A stretch of 64,000 bases of DNA from Plantactinospora soyae (GTDB taxonomy: Bacteria > Actinomycetota > Actinomycetes > Mycobacteriales > Micromonosporaceae), in contig NZ_JADBEB010000001.1 of assembly GCF_014874095.1 (NCBI RefSeq), positions 3,472,001 to 3,536,000 on the forward strand, read 5' to 3'. Positions 49,761-57,778 of this stretch are shown piece after piece (position 1 is the stretch's first letter; the number at the start of each line of letters is the position of its first letter). A program made the translations under genes and the position numbers. The notes under the pieces are model-generated. The model ran no database searches. It worked only from the letters and a program-made list of their open reading frames with translations, and had not been told where the DNA came from.

Positions 49761-50799
49761 GGCCGTGTGTCGAAGTCGGTTACAGCCATTCGTTGATGGT
49801 GGCGAGGTGGATGGTGGCTTCGTAGCGGACGGCGAGTTTGTCGTATCTGGTGGCCACGGCGCGGTGGCGTTTGAGGCGGTTGATGCCGCACTCGACGGCG
49901 TGACGCTGCTTGTAGATGTTGGGGTCGAAGGCTGGGGGCCGTCCGCCTTTGGAGCCCTTGGCTCGCCGGTGGGCGTCCTGGTCGGTCTTGCTCGGGATGG
50001 TCGCGGCGATGCCGCGTCGGCGTAGGTAGGCCCGGTTGGCCTTCGAGGTGTACGCCTTGTCGGCCAGGACCCGGTCAGGACGGGTCCTGGGGCGTCCGCC
50101 GGCCGGGCGGGGTACGCGGATAGCGGCCAGGACCGGGACGAACTGCGGGCTGTCGCCGCGCTGCCCGGCGGTCAACACGATCGCGAGGGGTTTCTGTCCC
50201 TGCTCACATGCCAGATGCAGCTTCGTGGTCAACCCGCCACGAGAACGACCCAGGGCGTGATCGTCCGGCTCAGTGCTGACGCCGCCGGGTGGTTCAGCCT
50301 GCAGCGCCCCCTTTTCCTCGCGCCGGCGGCGTGCTGGTGGGCTCGGGCGGTGGTCGAGTCCACCGACACGTCCCAGGTGATTCGGCCGGCGGCGTCCGCC
50401 CGAGCCTGTAACGCGGTGAGGATCTGTTGCCAGGTCCCGTTGCGCTGCCAGCGCCGGAACAGGCGTACACCGCCGGCCAGGACCCGTACTGGGGTGGCAC
50501 GTCCCGCCACGGGGCGCCGACCCGAATCCGCCACCGGATCCCGTCGATCAACTGCCGTCTACTCCACAACGACGGTCGACCCGGCCGCTTCGGCGCTGGC
50601 AGCAGCGGCTTCAGCACCGCCCAGTGGGCGTCGGTCAGGTCGAACCGTCTCGTCACCGCTAGGGTGTCCACGAGGTCTCCGGTTTCAGGTTCTGCTTGGT
50701 CGCTGAACCATCTACCGGAGACCTCGCTACATCACGACCACCGACACGCGAAGATCCTCACGCCAGATCAAGCCCTGGCACCGACTTCGACACACGGCC
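49761..50799 (-). mobile_element. IS5-family insertion sequence (about 1.04 kb)
   Basis: Perfect inverted sequences mark both ends: CTAGGCCGTGTGTCGAAGTC (49758 onward) and its complement ending at 50802. The outer CTAG at each end fits a palindromic CTAG target duplicated on insertion, as in the IS427 group of IS5. The transposase runs leftward and its stop TAA (49780-49782) overlaps the inner edge of the left repeat. Confidence 0.88.
49780..50671 (-). pseudogene. IS5-family DDE transposase, split over three frames
   Basis: Frame 1 (from 50671) gives the N-terminal HTH part FDLTDAHWAVLKPLLP and [18 protein letters not shown]. The protein then continues in a second frame as [18 protein letters not shown] and [19 protein letters not shown], and in a third as [35 protein letters not shown] and [15 protein letters not shown] to the end INEWL. 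The second change lies at AAAAGGGGG, a likely programmed -1 slip site typical of this IS group. The first, near 50480 inside VYAC/LFRRW, looks like loss of one C and probably inactivates the enzyme. Confidence 0.85.
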
Positions 50800-50871
50800 T
50801 AGCCTTGCGCGACACGGCTGCTGTCGGGACCGTCGTCGCTGATCGTCAACATGCGCAGGCAGGAGGAAACC

Positions 50872-51564
50872 TTGTGCAAGGTGCCACCGATCGAGATCGC
50901 GGGCAGGACCGTGTCAGACCCGCTCGGCGTGGTGGCCGACTATTGCCGTCGGCACGCGGATACGCTGCGGCGCTACGACTGGCTCGCTGGTACCACCGAC
51001 ACCCTTACTGTCGAGCAGGTGGCCGCCACCCGGCGGGTTAACAGCCGCATCAGCAGGGCCGAGGAACGGTGACTCCTCGACCAGGCGGTGGATGCCTCTT
51101 GGGCGAAGGTCTCAGCGAAGGCGCTGTTACGCGACGCCAACCCTTTGGTCCGCGGCGGCCTCTACGACGACGCGGACGCCCTGTACCGCCACTTCCACCG
51201 AGCTCGGCCGACCGGCGTCAACCACGCGAAGATCAGAAAGTGCCTCTATCTGATGCGGCCCGGGCTGATCCCGGTGCTCGATTCACGGCTGCTGCGGCTG
51301 TACGGGGAGCCGGCTCGCGCCGCGGCACGGGACCTCACCGGCACCTACAGGCGCACCTACTGGGCGGCGATTCGTAACGACCTGCTTCGCAACGGCGACG
51401 CCTGGGATCTGCTGCGCGCCGGGATGCGCTGCGTCGACCCCGACGGCGGGATCGTCGCCGAGGCGGCGGACGGGCTCAGCGACCTGCGGCTACTCGACAT
51501 CCTGGCCTGGCGTATGGCCGCGACACATCACCCCGACGGCCCCGGGCAGAGTAAGTCCGCCTGA
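50872..51564 (+). pseudogene. DUF6308-type protein interrupted by an in-frame TGA
   Basis: One frame is intact from TTG 50872 (AGGAGG 6 nt upstream) to TGA 51564 except for a single TGA at 51070-51072. Before it: YDWLAGTTDTLTVEQVAATR and RISRAEER; after it: LLDQAVDASWAKVSAKALL, GGLYDDADALYRHFHRA, AKIRKCLYLMRPGLIPVLD and SRLLRLYG. These match the DUF6308 family, where an aromatic residue (usually Trp) stands at the stop position, so a TGG to TGA change is likely. It lies 70 bp beyond the IS end, so the IS may have replaced its promoter. Confidence 0.75.
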
Positions 51565-51666
51565 CAATCAGCAGAGCGGTTGTGCAACGTGGAACCCGAA
51601 GGTCCGCTTCGCCGGACATGATGTCCGTCGACCCGTCCGCTGACCGGCACAGACGGCAGCGGCAGT

Positions 51667-52144
51667 TCAGCGAGTGGGCCGCCCAGCATGCGGGCCGCAT
51701 GGACCGGACGTCACCCGTCGGCCCGGGATGTCGTCGTCACCCGTGCGGATGCCGTACCGCAGCAGCGCCGCCGCGTAGATGGCCGATGGCAGGGTTCGCA
51801 CACCGAAGCCGGCCCGCCGGCCGATCACACCCTCGGTGTCGTCCCCGTGTAGCAGCGCAGCGATCACCTTCCGCTCGTTGCCGTCAAACCTGCGCGGCGG
51901 GGCGCTCACCGCGCAGCCCACGCCGCTGCGCCTCCTGATGACACCACGGCACGATTAGCAGGTACCGCGCCCGGGTCTGCAGCACCGAGGTCCCTGGAAA
52001 CAGCAGGTCACTGAACGCGTCGCGGACCTGGCCAAGGCCCAACTCGTCCCGGCTCTCCGCGTTGCTGAACAGCTTGAGCAGCTCACGCATCCGGTTCTGG
52101 TCGTCGCGGGAACTGTCCAGCCAGCTCAATCCCGAGGCCATCAA
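51667..52144 (-). pseudogene. Truncated, frameshifted DUF6361-family gene
   Basis: From ATG 52144 the frame gives SGLSWLDSSRDDQNRMRELL, DELGLGQVRDAFSDLLFPGT and QTRARYLLIVPWCHQEAQRR, the start of DUF6361. It stops at 51884 after a shift near 51890; the next frame continues the family as GNERKVIAALLHGDDTEGVI and TLPSAIYAAALLRYGIR and then loses similarity. Family members are about 400 aa, so more than half is missing. The start overlaps the DUF429 stop (ATGA), the usual DUF429-DUF6361 pairing. Confidence 0.75.
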
Positions 52145-52911
52145 TCCCCTCCGCTCATCCCTTCTGCACCATCGATGAGGTCGCTGAGCGGACCGGTGGG
52201 CAGAGCGATCCAGCCCTCGACACGCGCGACCGTCCGCTGCTCGTCACTCGGCTGGACTGCCTTGCCGATCGCCGCAGCGCGCGCGTTCAAGGCCGCGATC
52301 ACCGAGTCGAACGCGTCATGGCTGCGCCGACACAGCCCCTCAAACGCACCCAACTCCAGCCAGGGCGCGGCCTCGCGAAGCGCAGTAACCAAATCAGCAT
52401 GCTGCACGTTCTGACCCCGGCCCTTGTAACCGCGGTACGCCAATCCCCAGCGGCACAGGGCCGCGGCCGGGTACACCTCTACAATCCTGCCGCCGCCGCA
52501 ACGGTCGACGTTGTGTCCGGCGGCAGCGAGCATCGCCAGCAATCCGACGCAACGGAAGGCAGCGTGAGCGATGCGGTCCGCGGCCACACTGAGTGGGATG
52601 ATGCTGGTCTCCTCGCGGACCACCTCGTCGGTCAGCCGGTAAGCCAGGTGACGCCGCCACTGGGCGCCGTCGGCATCGGTATCGGTGACGTGGCCGAATC
52701 GATGGGCCTGCACGAGCGCGACGAAAGGCTCCGGCCAGCCGAGGGGGCAGTCCAGTCCGACCTTGTCAGCGTGCTCACTGGCCTCGACGATGCGGGCGTC
52801 GCTGACGTCGAGGACCAGGTCCCGCACTATGGCGCGGTCCGGCAGCCATTCGACCGCGGCCATCGCCGTACGCATGTTGGCCGCTGCGAGGTCGACGCCG
52901 AGGGTCAGCAC
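52141..52911 (-). CDS. DUF429-domain protein (RNase H-like fold)
   Basis: Predicted nuclease-like protein of 256 aa. The N-terminal TLGVDLAAANMRTAMAAVEW has the first acidic residue of an RNase H fold, KVGLDCPLGWPEPFVALV the second, and SHDAFDSVIAALNARAAA with two Asp/Glu near the end completes the DUF429 pattern. VEVYPAAALCRWGL is a further family motif. The function is unproven; DUF429 genes are common in defence islands, here coupled to a broken DUF6361 gene. The frame is intact. Confidence 0.82.
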   Translation of the reverse strand: MLTLGVDLAAANMRTAMAAVEWLPDRAIVRDLVLDVSDARIVEASEHADKVGLDCPLGWPEPFVALVQAHRFGHVTDTDADGAQWRRHLAYRLTDEVVREETSIIPLSVAADRIAHAAFRCVGLLAMLAAAGHNVDRCGGGRIVEVYPAAALCRWGLAYRGYKGRGQNVQHADLVTALREAAPWLELGAFEGLCRRSHDAFDSVIAALNARAAAIGKAVQPSDEQRTVARVEGWIALPTGPLSDLIDGAEGMSGGD

Positions 52912-53123
52912 CGCACCACTCTAGGTGTCGTGAGCTCGGTAAGACATGGCTCGACCGACGGTCGTTAGCTGACGTTCAGCTGTATCCGGATCCGATGCGC
53001 TGAGCCAGGGGTGGGTGCGGTTCGGCGGCGTCGTCCACGCCGCGACCTTCCACAGCACACCGATACTTGTTCGTCCACTGGGTGGAACGGCCGATTGCGG
53101 TGCACCCGGCTCGCTTTTCGCGG

Positions 53124-54020
53124 TCAGGCGGCTGCCCTTCGACGTGGCCGGGCCCTTATGGTGGCGGCCAAGTCAGCGCCGGTTGCAGCCAGATCGATGG
53201 GCGTGCCGGCGAGTTGATTGGCCAGCTCATCGATGCGATATCGCAGCAGCCGCTGATATCGAACGGCGTAGACGGCGACATGAGTGACGCGGTGGCCATC
53301 GTGATGGGCGAGCAGGGCGTACGTCAGGATCTGACGGATCAGCTCGTCAAGGTAGCGGTCTTCGTCGAGTCGACCGCTCTTCACCTCCAGCACGGTGGTG
53401 CCAAGGAGGAAGTCGGCGTGGCGGCGTCCGTCGAGCAGGGACAGCTGCGCGGTCGCCGGCCCGTAGGAGCGGAAAGCGCTGTGGAAGCCACTGGAGTAGC
53501 TGGCCCAGACGGTACGGAATACACGCCTCGTGTGATACGTCTCCTTGATACGACCGCTGAGCAAACGTGGGTATTGCTCAAGGAGATGCTGCACGACGTC
53601 TTTGGAGTCTGAGCAATTACGGTCGAGGTCGTTGAGCAAGTTCCGGACGTGAGCGAGCCGACTGGCCACGGTGAAGATGCGCGCTGGCTGCAGCGCTGAG
53701 CCGCTACGGCGCCAGACGTCGTATGCCGTGGTGGCGTTGCTGGTGGGCCCGTAGCCGGCCATGTTGAGCAATTGGGCCGCAAGGTCGTGATCAAGGCAGT
53801 GGAGCAGGCGAAGGTACGGGCTCTGATCGCACAAGGCCAGACCAATCGCGAGTTCCACAACGTGGCCGAAGAACGACTTGTTCGGCGGGTCGATCAGCAG
53901 AACTGGACAGCGGCAAAGACCCGCCGCAATCTCGGCGCGCAGAACATGCTGGTACGGAAACGTCTCGGCCAGCAAGGCGCCGACGGGATCCTGCGAGACG
54001 CCGTCGGATCCGGCGAGCAT
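53124..54020 (-). CDS. Predicted PD-(D/E)xK-type nuclease, unknown family
   Basis: The 298-aa product is not one I can name. Residues 205-225 read GRRHADFLLGTTVLEVKSGRL, where Asp and E-V-K eight to ten residues apart match the PD-(D/E)xK nuclease core. The N-terminal half is helical with HVVELAIGLALCDQSPYLRL. ATG 54020 has GAGAGGGG upstream; the longer frame to 54245 overlaps att-proximal DNA and is not needed. It is the last gene before the right end of the island, in a run of defence-type genes. Confidence 0.6.
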   Translation of the reverse strand: MLAGSDGVSQDPVGALLAETFPYQHVLRAEIAAGLCRCPVLLIDPPNKSFFGHVVELAIGLALCDQSPYLRLLHCLDHDLAAQLLNMAGYGPTSNATTAYDVWRRSGSALQPARIFTVASRLAHVRNLLNDLDRNCSDSKDVVQHLLEQYPRLLSGRIKETYHTRRVFRTVWASYSSGFHSAFRSYGPATAQLSLLDGRRHADFLLGTTVLEVKSGRLDEDRYLDELIRQILTYALLAHHDGHRVTHVAVYAVRYQRLLRYRIDELANQLAGTPIDLAATGADLAATIRARPRRRAAA

Positions 54021-54496
54021 GGTGGTACCCCTCTCACGGCGGGAGTGACGACCACGGGTGCGGCAGCGTGGGGTAGGGAACGCGCGAAACAGGCGGCCCG
54101 TCCAGATAGGCGGAACGTCCTCAGTAACCAGATGGGTAGAGCCGCAAGCGGTCTGTAGCCCTCGGCGTTCACGCCGCGATGTGGGCTCCGCGAGAGGAAG
54201 CGGCAAGCAAGGGAGACGGATAGACCGGCGTCCCGACTCCTGCACCGTACGACGGACACGAGCGACGCACCAGGACCTCTACGCCCACCGCTCTGAGTAG
54301 CATGGCCGGCCAAGCACCGGTTCCGCTCAGCTGGCTTATGGTCGTCCGGGACGCGGTATGCGGGTGCTCGCCGGGTGCTCGCGCGCCGTGGACGACGGGC
54401 ATCCGGTGGCACACGGCGGCCCACAGGCAATCGACTGGTAGGGGGATGTGGGACTGCCAGCGCCGTGCGGGACCGATGAGCGCGGCATCGACGGGG

Positions 54497-54541
54497 CTCT
54501 TAATCCGCGGGTTCGGGGTTCGAGTCCCTGGCGGCGCACCA
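54497..54541 (+). repeat. attR: right 45-bp direct repeat (3' end of tRNA-Lys only)
   Basis: Identical to 17253-17297. The 5' half of the tRNA is absent upstream, where the sequence is unrelated, so this is a displaced 3' end and not a second tRNA gene. Confidence 0.9.
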
Positions 54542-54547
54542 ACGATC

Positions 54548-54588
54548 AAGGCCCTGACCTGGTGATTCACACCAGGCCGGGGCCTTTT
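54548..54588 (+). terminator. Terminator following attR
   Basis: AAGGCCC and GGGCCTT flank an inner CCTGGTG/CACCAGG stem with ATTCA as loop, followed by TTT. This is probably the original chromosomal terminator of tRNA-Lys before the island was inserted. Confidence 0.8.
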
Positions 54589-54840
54589 CGTGTACGTCGG
54601 TGGTGGGTGGTCGCTCGCCGGGTGCTCGGGAGCAGTTGGACCAGGCTGGACTGGCAGCCGCGTAGGTCGGCGACCGCCGGTCAGGTCATCGGACGTTGTC
54701 GTCTTGAGAATCAGCCCGTCGGATGATGAAAGACAGTCGCCTCGATAGACCGCGCCAAGCTTGGTCACGGCGTCCTCGAAGGCTCCGGGGCCCGTCCTTA
54801 GCTGACTGACCCAATTCGCCGGCAGAACCACGCGCTCGCC

Positions 54841-54945
54841 GACGGTGAGGGGCGGCGCTGGACCTCCAGCCGCAGCCTGGCGCACCGGCTCGGGCTCAAC
54901 GGCTTCTTCACCGACCTGGCCGGACACGCCCGTACCCATCGGGGC
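54841..54945 (+). pseudogene. Remnant of a replication-relaxation gene outside the island
   Basis: About 33 codons read RRWTSSRSLAHRLGLNGFF then TDLAGHARTH, against RRWTSSRALEHRLGVNGFF and ADLAGYARTH in the intact gene at 35062-35946. DNA similarity is high over about 95 bp and ends abruptly on both sides. It shows that a related element once occupied the same locus. Confidence 0.8.
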
Positions 54946-55153
54946 GGAGCTCCGTATTGGGTGCCGCGGTCCGGCCGGGCGGTTGGGACCGGGACCGCCG
55001 GCCGCCCGCCCGGAGTCCGGCGGGACAGCACCTCAGGAGATGAACGACGGCAGTGTCGGTGACCAGGATGGACAGGCGCCAGCGCATCATGCCTACCCCC
55101 GGCCGTGCCGGCCGTGGCGATGATTCCTGGATCCGTGCCACCGGGAGGAAGAA

Positions 55154-55603
55154 ATGCCCATCGAGGACCTCGATCCGGCGAAGCTGGACGCTCGCGAGCT
55201 CGCCCTGCTCGTCAAGGCGACCTCGACCGACGAGCTGCGCGAGCTTATGTCCGGGAGCCGGCGCCGGGCCGTGCTGGACACGGTGCTCGCGCGGATGCCG
55301 GGCGTCTTCCGGAGCGACCGGGCCGGCGGCACGTCGGCCGTGGTGCACTGGAAGATCGGCGACGGCCCGGACGGTGCCGTGGACGTCTACGAGATCGTCA
55401 TCGACGGTGGGACCTGCGCCCTGTCGGCCGCGCCGCAGCGGCAGCCGAAGCTCACGCTGACCGTCGGCGCGGTCGACTTTCTCCGAATGGTCACCGGAAA
55501 CGCCCACCCGGTAACGCTCACGATGAAGGGAAGGTTGAAGACAAAAGGCGACCTCGCGCTGACCGCGAGGTTTCCACATATGTTCGACGTTCCGCGGGTC
55601 TAG
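55154..55603 (+). CDS. SCP2 sterol-binding-domain protein
   Basis: Lipid-binding-fold protein of 149 aa. The SCP2 pattern is seen in the region VVHWKIGDGPDGAVDVYEIV, then PKLTLTVGAVDFLRMVTGN and VTLTMKGRLKTKGDLALTAR, which ends the domain. GGGAGGAAG precedes ATG 55154. SCP2-domain proteins bind hydrophobic ligands; some act as carriers in actinobacterial specialised metabolism. First intact gene after the island and on the same strand as the next two. Confidence 0.8.
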   Translation: MPIEDLDPAKLDARELALLVKATSTDELRELMSGSRRRAVLDTVLARMPGVFRSDRAGGTSAVVHWKIGDGPDGAVDVYEIVIDGGTCALSAAPQRQPKLTLTVGAVDFLRMVTGNAHPVTLTMKGRLKTKGDLALTARFPHMFDVPRV

Positions 55604-55877
55604 GCGCACTCCCCGGTGAGTTCCGATATGCGCCCGGCGTTCGTCGCTGGCATCGGAGAGTATCGGCCGCGACCGCACCACGGCTGGGCCTGTTCAATTC
55701 TCCGGTCCCGATTTCTCTCGCCGGCGCCGTCCACTGTGGCAGCGCGCAACCGGTTGGTGAGGCCGCAAGACCAAAGATGCGGCGTTCCGGCCCGCATGCC
55801 AGGGTAAGTCCATCTGGGAATGCGCCGGTCGTCGGCGCCGCAACCGGTGCAGGACGCGACAGGAAGTGAGACGAGGC

Positions 55878-56303
55878 ATGACGATTACCGGCCCCACGAC
55901 AGCCACCACGGACGCCGATCACGCCGCGATAGCGGCGGTCCCCGCCCGCATGACGGAAATCTGGGCCAAGCACGACGCCGACGGATTTGCCGAGCTTTTC
56001 ACCCAGGACGGCACACTCATTCTCCCCGGGGTATACCGGAAGGGTCGCGACGAGATCCGCGCTTTCATGGCGGCGGGATTCGCCGACGCCTACCAGGGCA
56101 CCCGTGTGACGGGTCAGCCCGTTGGGGTCATCCCGCTCGCGCCCGGCGCGGTCGCGCTGACCACGGTGGGCGGTGTGCTGGCTCCGGGGAAGTCGGAACT
56201 CTCCGCCGAGGCGGCCATCCGGGCGTCCTGGATCTTGGTGAAGCGCGGTGACGCGTGGCTACTGGCGGTCTACCACAACTGCCCGCGCGACCCTGCCGAA
56301 TAG
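55878..56303 (+). CDS. SgcJ/EcaC-family NTF2-like protein
   Basis: NTF2-fold protein of 141 aa. The SgcJ/EcaC pattern is clear: AIAAVPARMTEIWAKHDAD, GFAELFTQDGTLILPG, GRDEIRAFMAAGF and ASWILVKRGDAWLLAVYHN. The prototype SgcJ comes from the C-1027 enediyne cluster; family members also occur elsewhere, and catalytic activity is uncertain. ATG 55878 is chosen over GTG 55866, which sits directly on the AGGAAG sequence. It is followed 21 bp later by the DinB-like gene. Confidence 0.85.
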   Translation: MTITGPTTATTDADHAAIAAVPARMTEIWAKHDADGFAELFTQDGTLILPGVYRKGRDEIRAFMAAGFADAYQGTRVTGQPVGVIPLAPGAVALTTVGGVLAPGKSELSAEAAIRASWILVKRGDAWLLAVYHNCPRDPAE

Positions 56304-56324
56304 CGTACGAGAGGTGGCAGACGG

Positions 56325-57125
56325 ATGAACGAGACAAGAGTGGTCCTGGACCTCGTCGCGGAGGGCGACGAACTGGACCGGATGGTTGGCAAGCTTGACG
56401 CGTCCGAGTGGGCGCTGCCCACGCCGGCGCCCGGCTGGACGATCGCCCACCAGATCGCCCACCTGGCGGCCACCTTCCGGATGGCGGCGCTGGCGGTGGC
56501 GAGTCCGGACCGGTTCAGTGCCATGACGGCGCGGCTCGGCGGCGACTTCGACGCGAACGTGGCCAACGCGTTGGCCGAGTTTCTGGCCGAGCCGCCGGAC
56601 GTCCTGCTGACCCGGTGGCGTGCCGAACGTGCCCGCGCGGAGCAGGCTCTCGCGGCCGTGCCGCCGGACCTCGTCGTGCCCTGGCTGGTTCGTCCGCTGC
56701 CTGTGGCGGTGTTGGCCTCGGCCGGTCTCATGGAGCTGTTCGGGCACGGCCAGGACATCACCGACGCGCTCGGCGTACGACGTGAATACACCGACCGCGT
56801 CGGTCATCTGGTCGCCTTCGCGGTGCGCACCTGGGACTTCGGATACCAGGCGCGTGGCCTCGCCACCCCGGATGTCGAGTTCCGCTTCGAACTCACCGCG
56901 CCGTCGGGCACGGTGTGGACGTTCGGCCCGGCCGACAGCGAAAACCGGATCACCGGTCCGGCCGTCGACTTCTGCCTGCTGGTGACACGGCGCCGGCACC
57001 GCGACGACCTCGGGCTCACGGCGACGGGCGTGGACGCCGACCGGTGGCTCGACATCGCACAGGCATACCGGGGGCCGGCCGGGCCTGGGCGCCGCCCCGG
57101 TCAATTCGTGACTCCGGTGCGGTGA
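56325..57125 (+). CDS. DinB-like TIGR03084/maleylpyruvate-isomerase-type protein
   Basis: Predicted metal- and thiol-related enzyme of 266 aa. The DinB-type four-helix bundle has the metal ligands in GWTIAHQIAHLAATF and in ELFGHGQDITDALG, the usual three-His arrangement. The C-terminal part (FELTAPSGTVWTFGP) matches the wHTH-like tail of TIGR03084 and mycothiol-dependent isomerase families. AGAGG lies upstream of ATG 56325. The substrate is unknown. Its 3' end overlaps the convergent MerR gene by 25 bp. Confidence 0.82.
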   Translation: MNETRVVLDLVAEGDELDRMVGKLDASEWALPTPAPGWTIAHQIAHLAATFRMAALAVASPDRFSAMTARLGGDFDANVANALAEFLAEPPDVLLTRWRAERARAEQALAAVPPDLVVPWLVRPLPVAVLASAGLMELFGHGQDITDALGVRREYTDRVGHLVAFAVRTWDFGYQARGLATPDVEFRFELTAPSGTVWTFGPADSENRITGPAVDFCLLVTRRRHRDDLGLTATGVDADRWLDIAQAYRGPAGPGRRPGQFVTPVR

Positions 57126-57778
57126 CCGACGGCTCCCGTCTCACCGGTTGCCGGCGAAGCCGCGTCGAAGCGCTGCGCCACGAAGTGCTCCTGCGCCATC
57201 CGGTGCACGGTCGCCAGCGCGGCGTCGAGGAGAACCATCCGTGCCACGGCGGCGGCCCGGTCGGTGCTGGCCGCGTCCGACGGGAGCAGGTCGAGCTCCT
57301 GGACGACGAGCCGCTCGGCCGCGGCCGCGTACGGGCCGAAGAAGTCCATGTCGCACTCGCAGCCGAGCTGGCGCAGTGTCACCACCACCTGCGCCAGCCT
57401 GCCCGCCACTTCCGGGTCGACGTGCCAGCCCAGCCTCTGGATGAAAAAGTCCACGTCGGATCGCGCGCCACTCATTCCGCTGACGTCGTCGAGAGCCGGC
57501 TGCTCCTGGAAACGCGCCCGGTTCACGACCTCGTACAGGTCCGGAACCGACAGTCGCTCGTTACCGATGGCTGTGAGCAGCTCGCCGACGGTGGAGAGGT
57601 CGAGCTGTCCGATGTTCGTGAAGGCCCTGATGAGGCGGATCAGGTGCAGGTGTCTCTCGCCGTACTCCGCCTGGTTCCGCTGCGTCGGTACGCCTCGGGG
57701 GAGCAGACCCCTGCGTAGATAGAACTTGATCGTCGCAACAGGGACCCCCGTCCGCCGGCTGAGATCGGAGATGCGCAT
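57101..57778 (-). CDS. MerR-family transcriptional regulator
   Basis: Regulator of 225 aa. The N-terminal MerR helix-turn-helix MRISDLSRRTGVPVATIKFY followed by GLLPRG, the wing AEYGERHLHLIRLIRAF and a linker lead into a helical effector domain of about 150 residues with CECDMDFFGPYA, whose two Cys could sense metal or redox state. I use ATG 57778; the longer frame starts in the AraC tail. It may control the divergent genes around it. Confidence 0.88.
   Translation of the reverse strand: MRISDLSRRTGVPVATIKFYLRRGLLPRGVPTQRNQAEYGERHLHLIRLIRAFTNIGQLDLSTVGELLTAIGNERLSVPDLYEVVNRARFQEQPALDDVSGMSGARSDVDFFIQRLGWHVDPEVAGRLAQVVVTLRQLGCECDMDFFGPYAAAAERLVVQELDLLPSDAASTDRAAAVARMVLLDAALATVHRMAQEHFVAQRFDAASPATGETGAVGHRTGVTN

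Larger units (their letters stand above)
17298..54541. mobile_element. Composite genomic island in tRNA-Lys, about 37.2 kb
   Basis: Bounded by the 45-bp direct repeat at tRNA-Lys (17253-17297) and 54497-54541, with a decayed third copy at 21436-21470 that divides it into about 4.2 kb and 33 kb. It holds a tyrosine integrase with Xis, a replication-relaxation protein, a DUF2637 protein, a DNA methylase/helicase/ATPase cassette, an insertion sequence, and several broken genes. No complete conjugation ATPase (TraB/FtsK or TraG type) and no obvious replication initiator are seen. The integrase lies about 15 kb from the right end, so the island is probably an accretion of more than one insertion and not a simple intact element. 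Confidence 0.85.
54542..55153. other. Chromosome-side junction DNA without intact genes (612 bp)
   Basis: It holds the attR terminator, a GGGTGCTCGGGAGCAGTTGGAC segment shared with the other two tRNA 3' copies, and a remnant of a replication-relaxation gene. No intact coding region is seen before the SCP2-like gene. Confidence 0.6.

Noticed and set aside
54497-54541. Second tRNA-Lys gene
   Set aside because: Only the 3' half is present; the 5' acceptor strand and D-arm are missing, so it is an attachment remnant.
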